Assembly (NCBI RefSeq): GCF_017916455.1
Contig: NZ_JAFMSY010000001.1
Span: 372,001 to 436,000 of the forward strand
Direction: 5' to 3'
DNA length: 64,000 nt
DNA from: Nocardioides xinjiangensis
GTDB taxonomy: Bacteria > Actinomycetota > Actinomycetes > Propionibacteriales > Nocardioidaceae
Positions 1 to 7,570 of this stretch are shown piece by piece. Numbering within the stretch: position 1 is the stretch's first letter; each line of letters opens with the position of its first letter. The position numbers and the translations under genes are program-made. The notes below the pieces were generated by a model, which did not search any database, was not told where the DNA came from, and saw nothing but the letters and a program-made list of their open reading frames with translations.

Positions 1-287
1 TGCCTCGGGACCTCGTCGTCGCTGCGGCGACGGAACTTCACCACGACGTAGAAGATCAGGCCCCAGACGATGACGCCGGTCGCGAGCGCGGCGACCCAGG
101 CCCACTTCCACAGCTCGTAGGTGTAGGGGCCCTGTTCGCTGGCGCGGTCGGGCATGGCGAAGTTGGCGATCTGGTGGCTGTCGGCCTCGGAGCACCCGGC
201 CAGCACCAGCATCGTCACGCCCAGCAGCGCGACCCTCAGGACGCGCCGCACCGGCGCGACTGAAGGCTTGGGGACTTGCAGACCCAC
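1..287 (-). CDS. ctaC: Cytochrome c oxidase subunit II, N-terminal part (runs off the window)
   Basis: CuA-bearing subunit of the aa3 terminal oxidase, which receives electrons from the bc1 complex at the outer face of the membrane. Only about 95 residues are present. A GTG start at 287 gives a basic N-terminus, a hydrophobic stretch and a lipobox LVLAGC with Cys32, so the protein should be a processed lipoprotein. A first membrane helix follows (around WKWAWVAALATGVIVWGLIF, residues 60-80), then FRRRSDDEVPR, typical of subunit II before the second helix. The CuA domain lies outside the window. The divergent gene at 417 and the downstream adoK/erpA/glycerate kinase set recall the mycobacterial ctaC neighbourhood. 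Confidence 0.88.
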   Translation of the reverse strand, partial: MGLQVPKPSVAPVRRVLRVALLGVTMLVLAGCSEADSHQIANFAMPDRASEQGPYTYELWKWAWVAALATGVIVWGLIFYVVVKFRRRSDDEVPR

Positions 288-404
288 TGACGAGCCTCTC
301 TCTCGGTCCTTCTCGACGTGCCAAGGGTATCCCCAACCGGCGGTGCCGTGCCGGGCAGGGTGGGGCTGACCGGGGAACGCGTGAGCGCCCACGCGTGGGT
401 GGCA

Positions 405-410
405 TAGGTT
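405..410 (+). promoter_or_regulatory. -10 element of a probable leaderless promoter
   Basis: TAGGTT lies 6 nt before the GTG at 417, so transcription should begin at or next to the start codon. The same arrangement recurs across the window and is the clearest promoter signature seen here. No convincing -35 hexamer was found. Confidence 0.55.
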
Positions 411-416
411 GCCCCT

Positions 417-1544
417 GTGACCGGGGCGGCGGCGGGGCAGCGTGACCTCGACGCTGCGTCCGCGCAGCCGCTCCACCCGGCGGCGCGAGAGGTCTTCCTG
501 GCCGCGCTGGACCGGGGGTACGCCGACCCCCGGCGGCTGCACCGGGCCGGCCGCGAGGCGCGGCTGCTGCTCGACAACGCCCGCGAGGTGACGGCCGCCG
601 CGCTGGGGGTGCGACCCGACGAGGTGACCTTCACCCCCAGCGGCACCCATGCGGTGCACCTCGGGCTGCTGGGGCTGGTGCGGGGCTCGCGCCGGGGCGA
701 CGTCGTCGTCCACGCCGCTGTCGAGCACTCTGCCGTCCGGCACGCGGTGGCGTGGGGCGCCCGGGCCGAGGAGGTGCCCGTCACGGGCGACGGCCGCGTG
801 CACGGCCGCGACCTCGTCGAGCGCGCGGGCGGGCCGGGCGTCGGCGTGGTCGCCCTCCAGACCGCCAACCACGAGGTCGGCACCGTGCAGCCGGTCGGCG
901 ACCTCGAGCTCCCCGACGACGTCCCGCTGTTCACCGACGCCTGCGCGTCGATGGGCCGGCTGCCGCTGCCCGACGGCTGGGCCGCGGCGGCGGGATCGGC
1001 GCACAAGTGGGGAGGCCCGGCCGGTGTCGGCGTGCTGCTGGTCCGCAAGCGCGCCCGGTGGCGCAACCCGTTCCCCGGCGACGACCGCGTGGACGAGCGG
1101 TCGACGGGCTTCGAGAACGTCCCGGCGGTCCTCGCGGCCGCCGCCTCCCTGCAGGCCGTCGTGGCCGAGCGCGACGAGGTCAACGCCCGCCAGCACGACC
1201 TGGTCGAGGTGGTGCGCCGCCGCGTGGCCGCGGAGGTGCCGGACGTCGAGGTGGTCGGCGACCCGCGTGACCGGCTCCCCCACCTCGTGACGTTCTCCTG
1301 CCTCTACGTCGACGGCGAGGCGCTGGTCACCGAGCTGGACCGGCGCGGCCTCGGGGTCGCCAGCGGCTCCGCCTGCACCGCCTCCACGCTGACGCCCAGC
1401 CACGTCCTGGAGGCGATGGGCGTGCTCACCCACGGCAACGTCCGGCTGTCGCTGCAGCGCGACACGACCCGCGCCGACGTGGACGCCCTCTGCGACGTCC
1501 TGCCCTCGATCATCGCCGAGATCCGGTCTCGGGTGGGGCTGTGA
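417..1544 (+). CDS. Cysteine desulfurase (NifS/IscS-like class V aminotransferase)
   Basis: PLP enzyme predicted to take sulfur from cysteine as an enzyme-bound persulfide, releasing alanine. The PLP lysine is Lys197 in the HKWGG motif; the substrate-site histidine is in ANHEVGT; the likely persulfide cysteine is Cys320 in SGSACTAS. Length (375 aa) is normal for the family. The GTG start at 417 is supported by the -10 element 6 nt upstream. The stop overlaps the start of the TusA-like gene by 4 bp (GTGA), so the two are translationally coupled and the TusA-like protein is the likely sulfur acceptor. The final product (tRNA thiolation, molybdopterin, other) cannot be read from the sequence. 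Confidence 0.88.
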   Translation: MTGAAAGQRDLDAASAQPLHPAAREVFLAALDRGYADPRRLHRAGREARLLLDNAREVTAAALGVRPDEVTFTPSGTHAVHLGLLGLVRGSRRGDVVVHAAVEHSAVRHAVAWGARAEEVPVTGDGRVHGRDLVERAGGPGVGVVALQTANHEVGTVQPVGDLELPDDVPLFTDACASMGRLPLPDGWAAAAGSAHKWGGPAGVGVLLVRKRARWRNPFPGDDRVDERSTGFENVPAVLAAAASLQAVVAERDEVNARQHDLVEVVRRRVAAEVPDVEVVGDPRDRLPHLVTFSCLYVDGEALVTELDRRGLGVASGSACTASTLTPSHVLEAMGVLTHGNVRLSLQRDTTRADVDALCDVLPSIIAEIRSRVGL

Positions 1545-1783
1545 GCTCCCACGACCCGGCGCTGGAGCTCGACTGCCGCGAGCTGCCCTGTCCGATGCCG
1601 GTCATCGAGCTCGCCCGGCACCTCACGGACGTGGCGGTCGGGCAGCTGCTCGCGGTGGTCGCCCGCGACCCGGCCGCCGCCGTCGACGTGCCGGCGTGGT
1701 GCCGGATGAAGGGGCAGGACTACGTCGGCGCGGACACCGCCGCCGACGGCGTCCCCCGCTACGTCGTACGACGTACCGGCTGA
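1541..1783 (+). CDS. TusA-family sulfurtransferase
   Basis: Small (80 aa) sulfur-carrier protein. The diagnostic Cys-Pro-x-Pro motif is present as ELPCPMP with active Cys17, followed by an acidic/hydrophobic helix as in TusA/SirA proteins. It probably receives persulfide sulfur from the desulfurase encoded immediately upstream, whose stop codon overlaps this GTG start. It ends 1 bp before the convergent adenosine kinase gene. The partner enzyme that uses the sulfur is not in the window. Confidence 0.85.
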   Translation: MSSHDPALELDCRELPCPMPVIELARHLTDVAVGQLLAVVARDPAAAVDVPAWCRMKGQDYVGADTAADGVPRYVVRRTG

Positions 1784-1784
1784 C

Positions 1785-2771
1785 TCAGGGCCGGATGGTG
1801 CGCAGGTGGGGCTCGAAGTCGGCGACCGCGGCGTCGCCGTAGGTCGCCGCGCAGCGCTCGAGGAAGGCGCTCCGGCCGATCTCGTACTCCTGCGTGCCGA
1901 TCTGCTCCACGACGTGGACGGCGAGGAGGCAGCCGAGCTGGGCGGCGCGCTCGTGGCCCAGGCCCCAGCTGAGCGCGGCGAGGAACCCGGCGCGGAAGGC
2001 GTCACCGACGCCGGTGGGCTCGACCTTCTCGATCTCGGGGACGGCACGGACGACGACCGACTCCTCGCCCTCGCGGTCGATGCGCACGCCGTCGGGGCCG
2101 AGGGTGACGACCCAGGTGCCGACGCGCGAGAGCACCTCCTCGCGGCTCCAGCCGGTCTTCTGGGTGATCAGGCTGGCCTCGTACTCGTTGGAGAAGAGGA
2201 TCGCGGCGCCGTCGATCAGCGGTCGGATGAGGTCGCCGTCCCCGAAGGCGAGCTGCTGGGAGGGGTCGGCGACGAACCGGTACCCGCGCTGACGGCACTC
2301 CTCGGTGTGGCGCAGCATCCCCTGCGGGTCGTCGGGCCCGACGAGCACGTAGTCGGGCTCCCCCACGCGGTCGACGATCGGCTTGAGCTCGATCTCGCGC
2401 GACTCGCTCATCGCGCCGGCGTAGAAGCTGGCGATCTGGGCCATGGAGGAGTCGTTCGTGCACACGAAGCGCGCGGTGTGGCGCGTCTTCGAGACGTGCA
2501 CGGAGTCGCAGTCGACGTTGTGGCGCTCGAGCCAGGACCGGTACTCGGCGAAGTCCTCGCCGACGGCCCCGACGAGCACCGGGCGCAGGCCGAGGTTGCC
2601 GAGGCCGAAGCAGATGTTGGCGGCGCAGCCGCCGCGGCGCATCTCCAGGTCCTCCACGAGGAACGACACCGACAGCTTGTCGAGCTGGTCGACGACCAGG
2701 CTGTCGGCGAACCTGCCGGAGAAGGACATCAGGTGGTCGGTCGCGATGGATCCGGCTACGAGGAGGGACAC
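1785..2771 (-). CDS. adoK: Adenosine kinase, PfkB/ribokinase family
   Basis: Predicted to phosphorylate adenosine to AMP (purine salvage). This 328-aa protein has the N-terminal PfkB substrate region (RRGGCAANICFGLGNLG, around residues 46-62) and the C-terminal PfkB signature PTGVGDAFRAGF, where Asp257 is the catalytic base. The usual DTxGAGD has become PTGVGD, which also occurs, as I recall, in mycobacterial AdoK. The position between ctaC and an erpA-like gene is as in Mycobacterium, which favours adenosine kinase over a generic sugar kinase. Substrate is inferred from family and synteny only. Confidence 0.78.
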   Translation of the reverse strand: MSLLVAGSIATDHLMSFSGRFADSLVVDQLDKLSVSFLVEDLEMRRGGCAANICFGLGNLGLRPVLVGAVGEDFAEYRSWLERHNVDCDSVHVSKTRHTARFVCTNDSSMAQIASFYAGAMSESREIELKPIVDRVGEPDYVLVGPDDPQGMLRHTEECRQRGYRFVADPSQQLAFGDGDLIRPLIDGAAILFSNEYEASLITQKTGWSREEVLSRVGTWVVTLGPDGVRIDREGEESVVVRAVPEIEKVEPTGVGDAFRAGFLAALSWGLGHERAAQLGCLLAVHVVEQIGTQEYEIGRSAFLERCAATYGDAAVADFEPHLRTIRP

Positions 2772-2820
2772 GCCGCGACACTACCGTCAGGTACGCCTCG
2801 GGATACGCATCAGTAGCCAA

Positions 2821-2826
2821 TAGCGT
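2821..2826 (+). promoter_or_regulatory. -10 element of a probable leaderless promoter
   Basis: TAGCGT sits 7 nt before the ATG at 2834. It is the main evidence that the short ORF starting there is a real gene. Confidence 0.5.
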
Positions 2827-2833
2827 CGTCGTC

Positions 2834-3088
2834 ATGACGACGTCGCGACGCCCCTCCTACCTCGTCCGTGAGGACCTCGGGACCCCCGCCGAGATGGCCG
2901 CCGACGGCCGGGCGGCCGGGCGCAACCTCGGCCTGCAGGGCCGCCTCGAGCGTGCTGCGCACGCAGCCGTCGCACCTGCCCCGAGCCTCCGGTTCGAGGA
3001 CTACCCCGACGAGGTGGGCAAGCGCGAGATCCGGGTCACCGACGCCGCTGCCCGCCTCGCCAACGCGCTCCACCTCCACCTGGACTGA
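2834..3088 (+). CDS. Hypothetical protein, 84 aa
   Basis: I do not recognise a family. The product is small, soluble and mixed-charge (starts MTTSRRPSYLVREDL), with no signal peptide or membrane segment. Two helices are plausible (around residues 17-42 and 67-83). Support for a real gene: a leaderless-type -10 seven nt before the ATG, and a perfect hairpin terminator 24 bp after the stop. An antisense ORF of similar length occupies the same span but lacks these signals. Function unknown. Confidence 0.6.
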   Translation: MTTSRRPSYLVREDLGTPAEMAADGRAAGRNLGLQGRLERAAHAAVAPAPSLRFEDYPDEVGKREIRVTDAAARLANALHLHLD

Positions 3089-3111
3089 GCACGGTCGTCC
3101 GCAGGGACGAC

Positions 3112-3140
3112 GAAGGCCCCCGCCGGTGGCGGGGGCCTTC
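3112..3140. terminator. Bidirectional hairpin terminator
   Basis: Perfect 13-bp stem (GAAGGCCCCCGCC pairing with GGCGGGGGCCTTC) around a GGT loop, placed between the convergent hypothetical gene and erpA. It probably ends transcription from both sides. Confidence 0.8.
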
Positions 3141-3167
3141 GAGGTGCGGTGCGGGGTGCGGGACGGC

Positions 3168-3527
3168 TCAGTGGAAGCTGTCGCCGCAGGCGCAGGAGCC
3201 GGTCGCGTTGGGGTTGTCGATCGTGAAGCCCTGCTTCTCGATGGTGTCGACGAAGTCGATCTCGGCGCCGTTGAGGTAGGGGACGCTCATCCGGTCGACC
3301 ACCACGGTCACGCCGTCGAAGTCGGTGGTGACGTCGCCGTCGAGCGTGCGCTCGTCGAAGAACAGCTGGTAGCGCAGGCCCGAGCAGCCGCCCGGCTGCA
3401 CGGAGATGCGCAGGGCCAGGTCGTCGCGACCCTCCTGCTCCAGGAGGCTCTTCACCTTGCTGGCGGCGACGGCGGAGAGGTTGATCTGGTCGGTGCGGCG
3501 CTCGGTGGTCTCGACCTGCTCGGTCAT
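3168..3527 (-). CDS. erpA: A-type iron-sulfur cluster carrier (ErpA/HesB family)
   Basis: Small (119 aa) carrier that delivers Fe-S clusters to apo-enzymes. The three invariant cysteines are present: Cys48 in PGGCSGL and Cys112/Cys114 in the C-terminal SCACGDSF. It lies next to a cysteine desulfurase/TusA pair, though not in the same operon. Likely clients in this window include the Fe-S enzymes NadA, IspG and RlmN, but that is inference. The mycobacterial counterpart has the same neighbours (adenosine kinase, glycerate kinase). Confidence 0.88.
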   Translation of the reverse strand: MTEQVETTERRTDQINLSAVAASKVKSLLEQEGRDDLALRISVQPGGCSGLRYQLFFDERTLDGDVTTDFDGVTVVVDRMSVPYLNGAEIDFVDTIEKQGFTIDNPNATGSCACGDSFH

Positions 3528-3858
3528 CTCATCACTCCAGGAAGTCTCGGGGTACTGCTTGCGTCAATGGTCGCACACCGCGGGTTATTCCCGAACGCTG
3601 CGAGGAGCCGGCGACGCAGTCGCCGGATCCGCTGCAGCGTGAAGCGGCGCAGCACGGCGTCAGCCGGGCCAGCCGACACTCGTGTCGGAGCCGGCGACGC
3701 AGTCGCCGGATCCGCTGCAGTGTGAAGCGGCGCAGCACGGCGCCAGCCGGGCCAGCCGACACCCGTGTCAGCGCCGAGGAGCCGGCGACGCAGTCCCCGG
3801 ATCCGCTGCAGCGTGAAGCGGCGCAGCACGGCGCCAGCCGGGCCAGCCGACACTCGTG
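3528..3858. other. Gene-free interval holding a triplicated repeat
   Basis: Between the erpA start and the glycerate kinase stop. The first 75 bp are AT-richer than the surroundings (includes GGGTTATTCCC) and probably carry the erpA promoter. The remainder is the 83-bp repeat array. Frames running through the array are low-complexity and Arg-rich, with no coding character. Confidence 0.7.
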
Positions 3859-3860
3859 TC
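3604..3860. repeat. Three direct copies of an 83-bp repeat
   Basis: Copies at 3604-3686, 3687-3769 and 3778-3860, with 0 and 8 bp between them. Each begins GGAGCCGGCGACGCAG and ends near CGTGTC; I count only a handful of substitutions between copies. Each contains a near-perfect 8-bp inverted repeat CCGGCGAC-GCA-GTCGCCGG (one arm altered in copy 3) and a second GC-rich palindromic segment. Copy 3 ends within the stop codon of the glycerate kinase gene (3859-3861), so the array abuts its 3' end. It could act as a terminator or be a slipped or mobile intergenic element. Confidence 0.85.
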
Positions 3861-4941
3861 AGCGCGACCACGTGCGCGCCACCCGCGCCGCGAGGTCGGC
3901 CAGCGCCTCGGCGGGGGCGCACATCGCGCGCTCCTCCCCCACCAGCTCGACGAGGGAGTACGCCGACTCGATCCCGAGGGCGCGCATCTCGCGCGCGCCC
4001 ACGAGGACCTGCCCGGCCAGCGCGATGCACGGGCGCAGCGCCTCGGAGGCGATCGAGGCCACGCCGTAGGGCACCTTGCCGGCACGGCTGGAGAAGTCGA
4101 AGGCGCCCTCGCCGGTCACGACGAGGTCCGCCCGGCCGGCGCGGGCCGCCAGGGAGACGGCGTCGGCGACCAGGCCGATGCCCGGCGCGCGGGTCCCGCC
4201 CAGCGCCAGCAGCGCATAGCCGATCCCGCCTCCGGCGCCGGCACCCTTCTCGAGGGACGTACGCCGGTCCGTGGCCGCAGCGAACGACTCGAGCCAGCCG
4301 TCGACCTCCGCGACCCGGTCCTCCGCGATGCCCTTCTGCGGCCCGAAGGTCTTCGTGGTGCCGAACAGCCCGGTGAGCGGGTTCTCGACGTCGCTCGCCG
4401 CGACCAGCGTGACGCCCTCGAGCCGCGAGCGCGCCGCCGTGAGGTCGACCGTGGTCACCGAGGCGAGGGCGGCGGGCCCCCCGTCGAGGTCGCCGTCGGC
4501 GACGGCACCCAGGGCCGAGAGCACCCCCGCGCCGCCGTCGTTGGTCCCCGAGCCGCCGAGACCCACCACGACCGTCGTCGCCCCGCTCCGCACCGCGTCG
4601 AGCACCAGCTCGCCGACACCTCGGCTCGACGCCGTCCCGACGGGGCCGGACACCAGGTGCAGCCCGGCGGCCTGCGCGCTCTCGACGTACGCCGTCTCGC
4701 CGACGCGCAGCACCACGGCAGGCACGGGCGCGCCGTGCGGGCCCGACACGGTCACCGCGGCGAGCTCGCCGCCGAGCGCGGCGTGGAGCACCTCGACGAA
4801 GCCGGCCCCCCCGTCGGCCATGGGCGCCAGGTCGAGCTCGTCGTGGGGCGCCTGCCGACGCCAGCCGGCGGCGATGGCCTCGGCCGCCTGCACCGCGGAC
4901 AGGGTGCCGGCGAACTCGTCCGGGGCGATCAGCACGCGCAT
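3859..4941 (-). CDS. Glycerate kinase (GlxK/GarK family)
   Basis: Phosphorylates glycerate using ATP, feeding glyoxylate/glycerate carbon into lower glycolysis. The 360-aa protein starts MRVLIAPDEFAGTLSA, the canonical N-terminus (consensus APDSFKGxLSA). It carries PMADGGAG (around residues 41-48) and GLGGSGTNDGGAG (around 145-157), both conserved family motifs. Its stop codon lies at the edge of the repeat array. Whether 2- or 3-phosphoglycerate is made cannot be decided from sequence. Confidence 0.87.
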   Translation of the reverse strand: MRVLIAPDEFAGTLSAVQAAEAIAAGWRRQAPHDELDLAPMADGGAGFVEVLHAALGGELAAVTVSGPHGAPVPAVVLRVGETAYVESAQAAGLHLVSGPVGTASSRGVGELVLDAVRSGATTVVVGLGGSGTNDGGAGVLSALGAVADGDLDGGPAALASVTTVDLTAARSRLEGVTLVAASDVENPLTGLFGTTKTFGPQKGIAEDRVAEVDGWLESFAAATDRRTSLEKGAGAGGGIGYALLALGGTRAPGIGLVADAVSLAARAGRADLVVTGEGAFDFSSRAGKVPYGVASIASEALRPCIALAGQVLVGAREMRALGIESAYSLVELVGEERAMCAPAEALADLAARVARTWSR

Positions 4942-4982
4942 GGCTGCATCCTTGCAGTGCTCGCGTGGGGCATGCTGGGGGC

Positions 4983-5399
4983 ATGACCCTGCCGCCCATC
5001 GTCGCGGAGGTCACCGTGCCGGTGACCCCGACCGAGGCCTTCGTCGGCTTCACCGCCCAGATGGGCGAGTGGTGGGACCCGATGCTGAGCCCCGACGGCG
5101 CCACGTTCACCGGCATCGCCATCGACCCCGACGGCCCGGTGGCGTCCGTGCACGGCGACGAGCAGTACGTCTGGGGCCGGGTCCTGGAGTGGGACCCGAT
5201 CGGTCGCTACACCCAGGAGTTCTGGCTCGGGCACGCGGAGGAGGCGCCGACGAGGCTCGACGTCACGTTCACCGAGCACGCCGGCGGCACGCTCGTCCAC
5301 CTCGAGCACGGCGGCTGGGCCGACGGCAGCGAGGACGTCCGGGCGAGGTACACCCACTGGGACGACCTGCTCAGGCGCTACGCCGCACACGTGTCATGA
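4983..5399 (+). CDS. SRPBCC/AHSA1-like ligand-binding domain protein
   Basis: 138-aa single-domain protein of the START-like superfamily: VTVPVTPTEAFVGFTAQMGEWW at the N-terminus and the FTEHAGGTLVHLEHGGW strand pair near the C-terminus are typical of AHSA1 (Hsp90-ATPase-activator-like) proteins. Function is unknown; such proteins bind small hydrophobic ligands. I chose the ATG at 4983 over the in-frame GTG at 4965 because a CATGCT hexamer lies 6 nt upstream, as in other leaderless starts here. The stop overlaps the next gene by 4 bp (ATGA). Confidence 0.75.
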   Translation: MTLPPIVAEVTVPVTPTEAFVGFTAQMGEWWDPMLSPDGATFTGIAIDPDGPVASVHGDEQYVWGRVLEWDPIGRYTQEFWLGHAEEAPTRLDVTFTEHAGGTLVHLEHGGWADGSEDVRARYTHWDDLLRRYAAHVS

Positions 5400-6283
5400 G
5401 CGCTGCCGTCGTCCGGCCGATGCGCCAGGAGGACGTGGAGGCCCTCGCCGAGATCACCGCGACGAGCTACTACGAGGTCGACGCCCGGACCTACCAGCGA
5501 TCCTGGCCCGACCCCGTACGCCGTCCCGCCGCCCGCAACGGGCACTGGATCCGCCGCACCAGCCGGGCGCTCGTGACCGACCCGGGCGGCTGCTGGGTCG
5601 CCGAGGTCGAGGGCGAGGTGGTCGGCGGTGCGGTGTCGCGGGTGCGCGAGCTGATGTGGATCCTCGCCTCGTTCGCCGTCCGACCCGAGCACCAGGGCCG
5701 CGGGATCGGCGCCCAGCTGATGTCGGCGGCCCTGCACCACGGGCGGGGCTGCCTGCGCGGCATGTTCGCGGCGAGCGCCGACCCCGGCGCCGTGCGCCGC
5801 TACCGGCTCGCCGGCTTCGACCTGCACCCGCAGATGCTGGTGACCGGCGTCGTCGACCGCAGCGCGATCCCGGTCGTCGAGCGGGTCCGCGGCGGCTCGG
5901 CCGGCGACGTCGACCTCATGGACAGCATCGACCGGCGCACCCGCGGCGCCGCCCACCTGGGCGACCACCTGCTGCTGCTCGACCAGTTCCGGCTGGTCGT
6001 CACCGACCACACCACCGGCTCCGGCTACGCCTACGTGGACGACGACGGGGCGCCCGTCCTGCTGGCGGCCACCAACAGGCGCACGGCCGCCAGGCTGATG
6101 TGGGAGGCGCTGGCCTCCTCCGCTCCCGGCACGCAGGTGTCGGTGCACCACATCACCGCGGCCAACGCCTGGGCGCTCGACGTGGGGCTCGAGGCCCGGA
6201 TGGCGATCCACACGAGCGGCTACCTGTGCCTGCGGCGGATGAAGCCCCCGGCGCCCTACCTGCACCACGGCTCGCTGCTCTGA
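5396..6283 (+). CDS. GNAT-family N-acetyltransferase
   Basis: 295 aa. The first half carries a clear GNAT acetyl-CoA motif A: FAVRPEHQGRGIGAQLMSAAL around residues 97-117. The second half (from about 160) looks like a degenerate second GNAT-type domain without a full motif A. The ATG at 5396 overlaps the stop of the SRPBCC gene, implying co-translation. Acceptor substrate unknown. Confidence 0.82.
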   Translation: MSAAVVRPMRQEDVEALAEITATSYYEVDARTYQRSWPDPVRRPAARNGHWIRRTSRALVTDPGGCWVAEVEGEVVGGAVSRVRELMWILASFAVRPEHQGRGIGAQLMSAALHHGRGCLRGMFAASADPGAVRRYRLAGFDLHPQMLVTGVVDRSAIPVVERVRGGSAGDVDLMDSIDRRTRGAAHLGDHLLLLDQFRLVVTDHTTGSGYAYVDDDGAPVLLAATNRRTAARLMWEALASSAPGTQVSVHHITAANAWALDVGLEARMAIHTSGYLCLRRMKPPAPYLHHGSLL

Positions 6284-6286
6284 GGG

Positions 6287-7513
6287 TCAGGCGTCCGAGC
6301 CGGGCTCGAGCCGTGCGCCTGCGGCCACCTCCCCCGACACGGTCGAGTCGCGGCCCACGAGGACGAGGTCCTCGTCGCGGACGACCCGGCCCGACGGCTC
6401 GCCGCCCACCCGGGCGCGTGCCACCACCTCGCAGCGCTCGTCGACCACGGACGTCCGCACCACGGCGCCCGCCCTGATCACGCAGTCCTCCATCACGATG
6501 CTGTCGTGGACCTCGGCCCCCTTCTCGACGACCACACCCGGGCCCAGGACGCTGCCCACCACCAGACCTGCCACGTCCGCCCCCGGCGAGAGGAGCGCGT
6601 CGCGGCACTCCCCCGACGCCCGCACCCGGGCCGCCGGACGGTCGGGCCAGTGCGAGATCACCGGGCGGCCCGGGTGGTCGAAGACGTCGACGGCGCCGGA
6701 CAGCAGGTCGCGGTGCGACTGCAGGTAGAGGCTGGGCTGGCCGACGTCTCGCCAGTAGCCGGTGAGCGGCACGGCGACGGCCTTCCCGGTCTCCACCAGT
6801 CGCGGGAGCAGGTGCTCGCCGAAGTCGCCGATGCCGCTGTCGCCGTCGTCCTGCTCCCCGGACAGCTCCTTGCGCAGGTCGTAGAGCGTCGCCAGCAGCG
6901 CCTCGGTGTCGTAGAGGAAGATCTCCGTGGCGACGGTCCCCGACGAGGGACGCGCGGGCTTGCTCTCCACGCCCGTGATCGTGCCGTCGGGTCCGGCGAG
7001 CACCACGACGTTGTCGGAGGCGTCCTTCTTGCTCACCTCGCTTGTGAGCACCGTCGCCACCCGTCCCGCGGCGACGTGCTCCTCCACCACCGGGGCGAGG
7101 TCCATGTTGAAGACGTGGTCCGCGCTGCACACCGCGAGCGTGCGCGCACCGAAGGACTCGAGGTCGGCCGACATCCGCAGCAGCAGGTCGCCGTTGCCGT
7201 GGGCGAAGCCGCTCTCGGTCGCGGGTCCGGTGCCGGTCTGCGGCACGATGCGGCGGAAGCCGCCGCGGTTGCGGTCCAGGCTCCAGGGCCGGCCGCCGGA
7301 GAGGTAGTCGTCGATGGAGGTCACCTGGTACTCCAGCGACACCCACACGTCGTCGAGCCCCGCGTGCACCAGTCCCGAGAGCGCGAAGTCGACGAGGCGG
7401 TGCACCCCGCCGTAGGGCAGCGCGGGCTTGGCTCGCTCGCGGGTCAGCACGTCCATCCGCGACCCCTGGCCGCCGGCCTGGACCAGGGCGAGCACATCTC
7501 CGCGTCGTTGCAT
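6287..7513 (-). CDS. GlgC-like sugar-1-phosphate nucleotidyltransferase
   Basis: 408 aa with the layout of glucose-1-phosphate adenylyltransferase: N-terminal nucleotide-binding loop (VQAGGQGSRM, residues 11-20), substrate motif RERAKPALPYGG, CSADHVFNMD, SGIGDFGEHLLP and GYWRDVGQP, then a left-handed beta-helix tail (VVGSVLGPGVVVEKGAEVHDS). It is clearly diverged: the usual LAGGEGKRL is QAGGQGSRM, and the segment that in GlgC reads GTADA is lost or altered. Possible roles are ADP-glucose synthesis for glycogen or an unusual NDP-sugar. No glycogen genes adjoin it. Confidence 0.75.
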   Translation of the reverse strand: MQRRGDVLALVQAGGQGSRMDVLTRERAKPALPYGGVHRLVDFALSGLVHAGLDDVWVSLEYQVTSIDDYLSGGRPWSLDRNRGGFRRIVPQTGTGPATESGFAHGNGDLLLRMSADLESFGARTLAVCSADHVFNMDLAPVVEEHVAAGRVATVLTSEVSKKDASDNVVVLAGPDGTITGVESKPARPSSGTVATEIFLYDTEALLATLYDLRKELSGEQDDGDSGIGDFGEHLLPRLVETGKAVAVPLTGYWRDVGQPSLYLQSHRDLLSGAVDVFDHPGRPVISHWPDRPAARVRASGECRDALLSPGADVAGLVVGSVLGPGVVVEKGAEVHDSIVMEDCVIRAGAVVRTSVVDERCEVVARARVGGEPSGRVVRDEDLVLVGRDSTVSGEVAAGARLEPGSDA

Positions 7514-7557
7514 GTCCGACAGCCTGCCACCGCCGGGAGGGAGTCAGCGACCCCTCT

Positions 7558-7563
7558 TAGGAT
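7558..7563 (+). promoter_or_regulatory. -10 element of a probable leaderless nadA promoter
   Basis: TAGGAT lies 7 nt before the ATG at 7571 and overlaps an alternative in-frame ATG at 7562, so translation should start at 7571. Confidence 0.5.
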
Positions 7564-7570
7564 GACCGGC

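Noticed and set aside
2810..3079. 89-residue minus-strand frame opposite the hypothetical gene at 2834
   Set aside because: No promoter or ribosome-binding signal, whereas the plus-strand ORF has a -10 element and a terminator.
3524..5122. 532-residue minus-strand frame over the 83-bp repeats and glycerate kinase
   Set aside because: Shadow frame of the kinase; Arg/Ala-rich.
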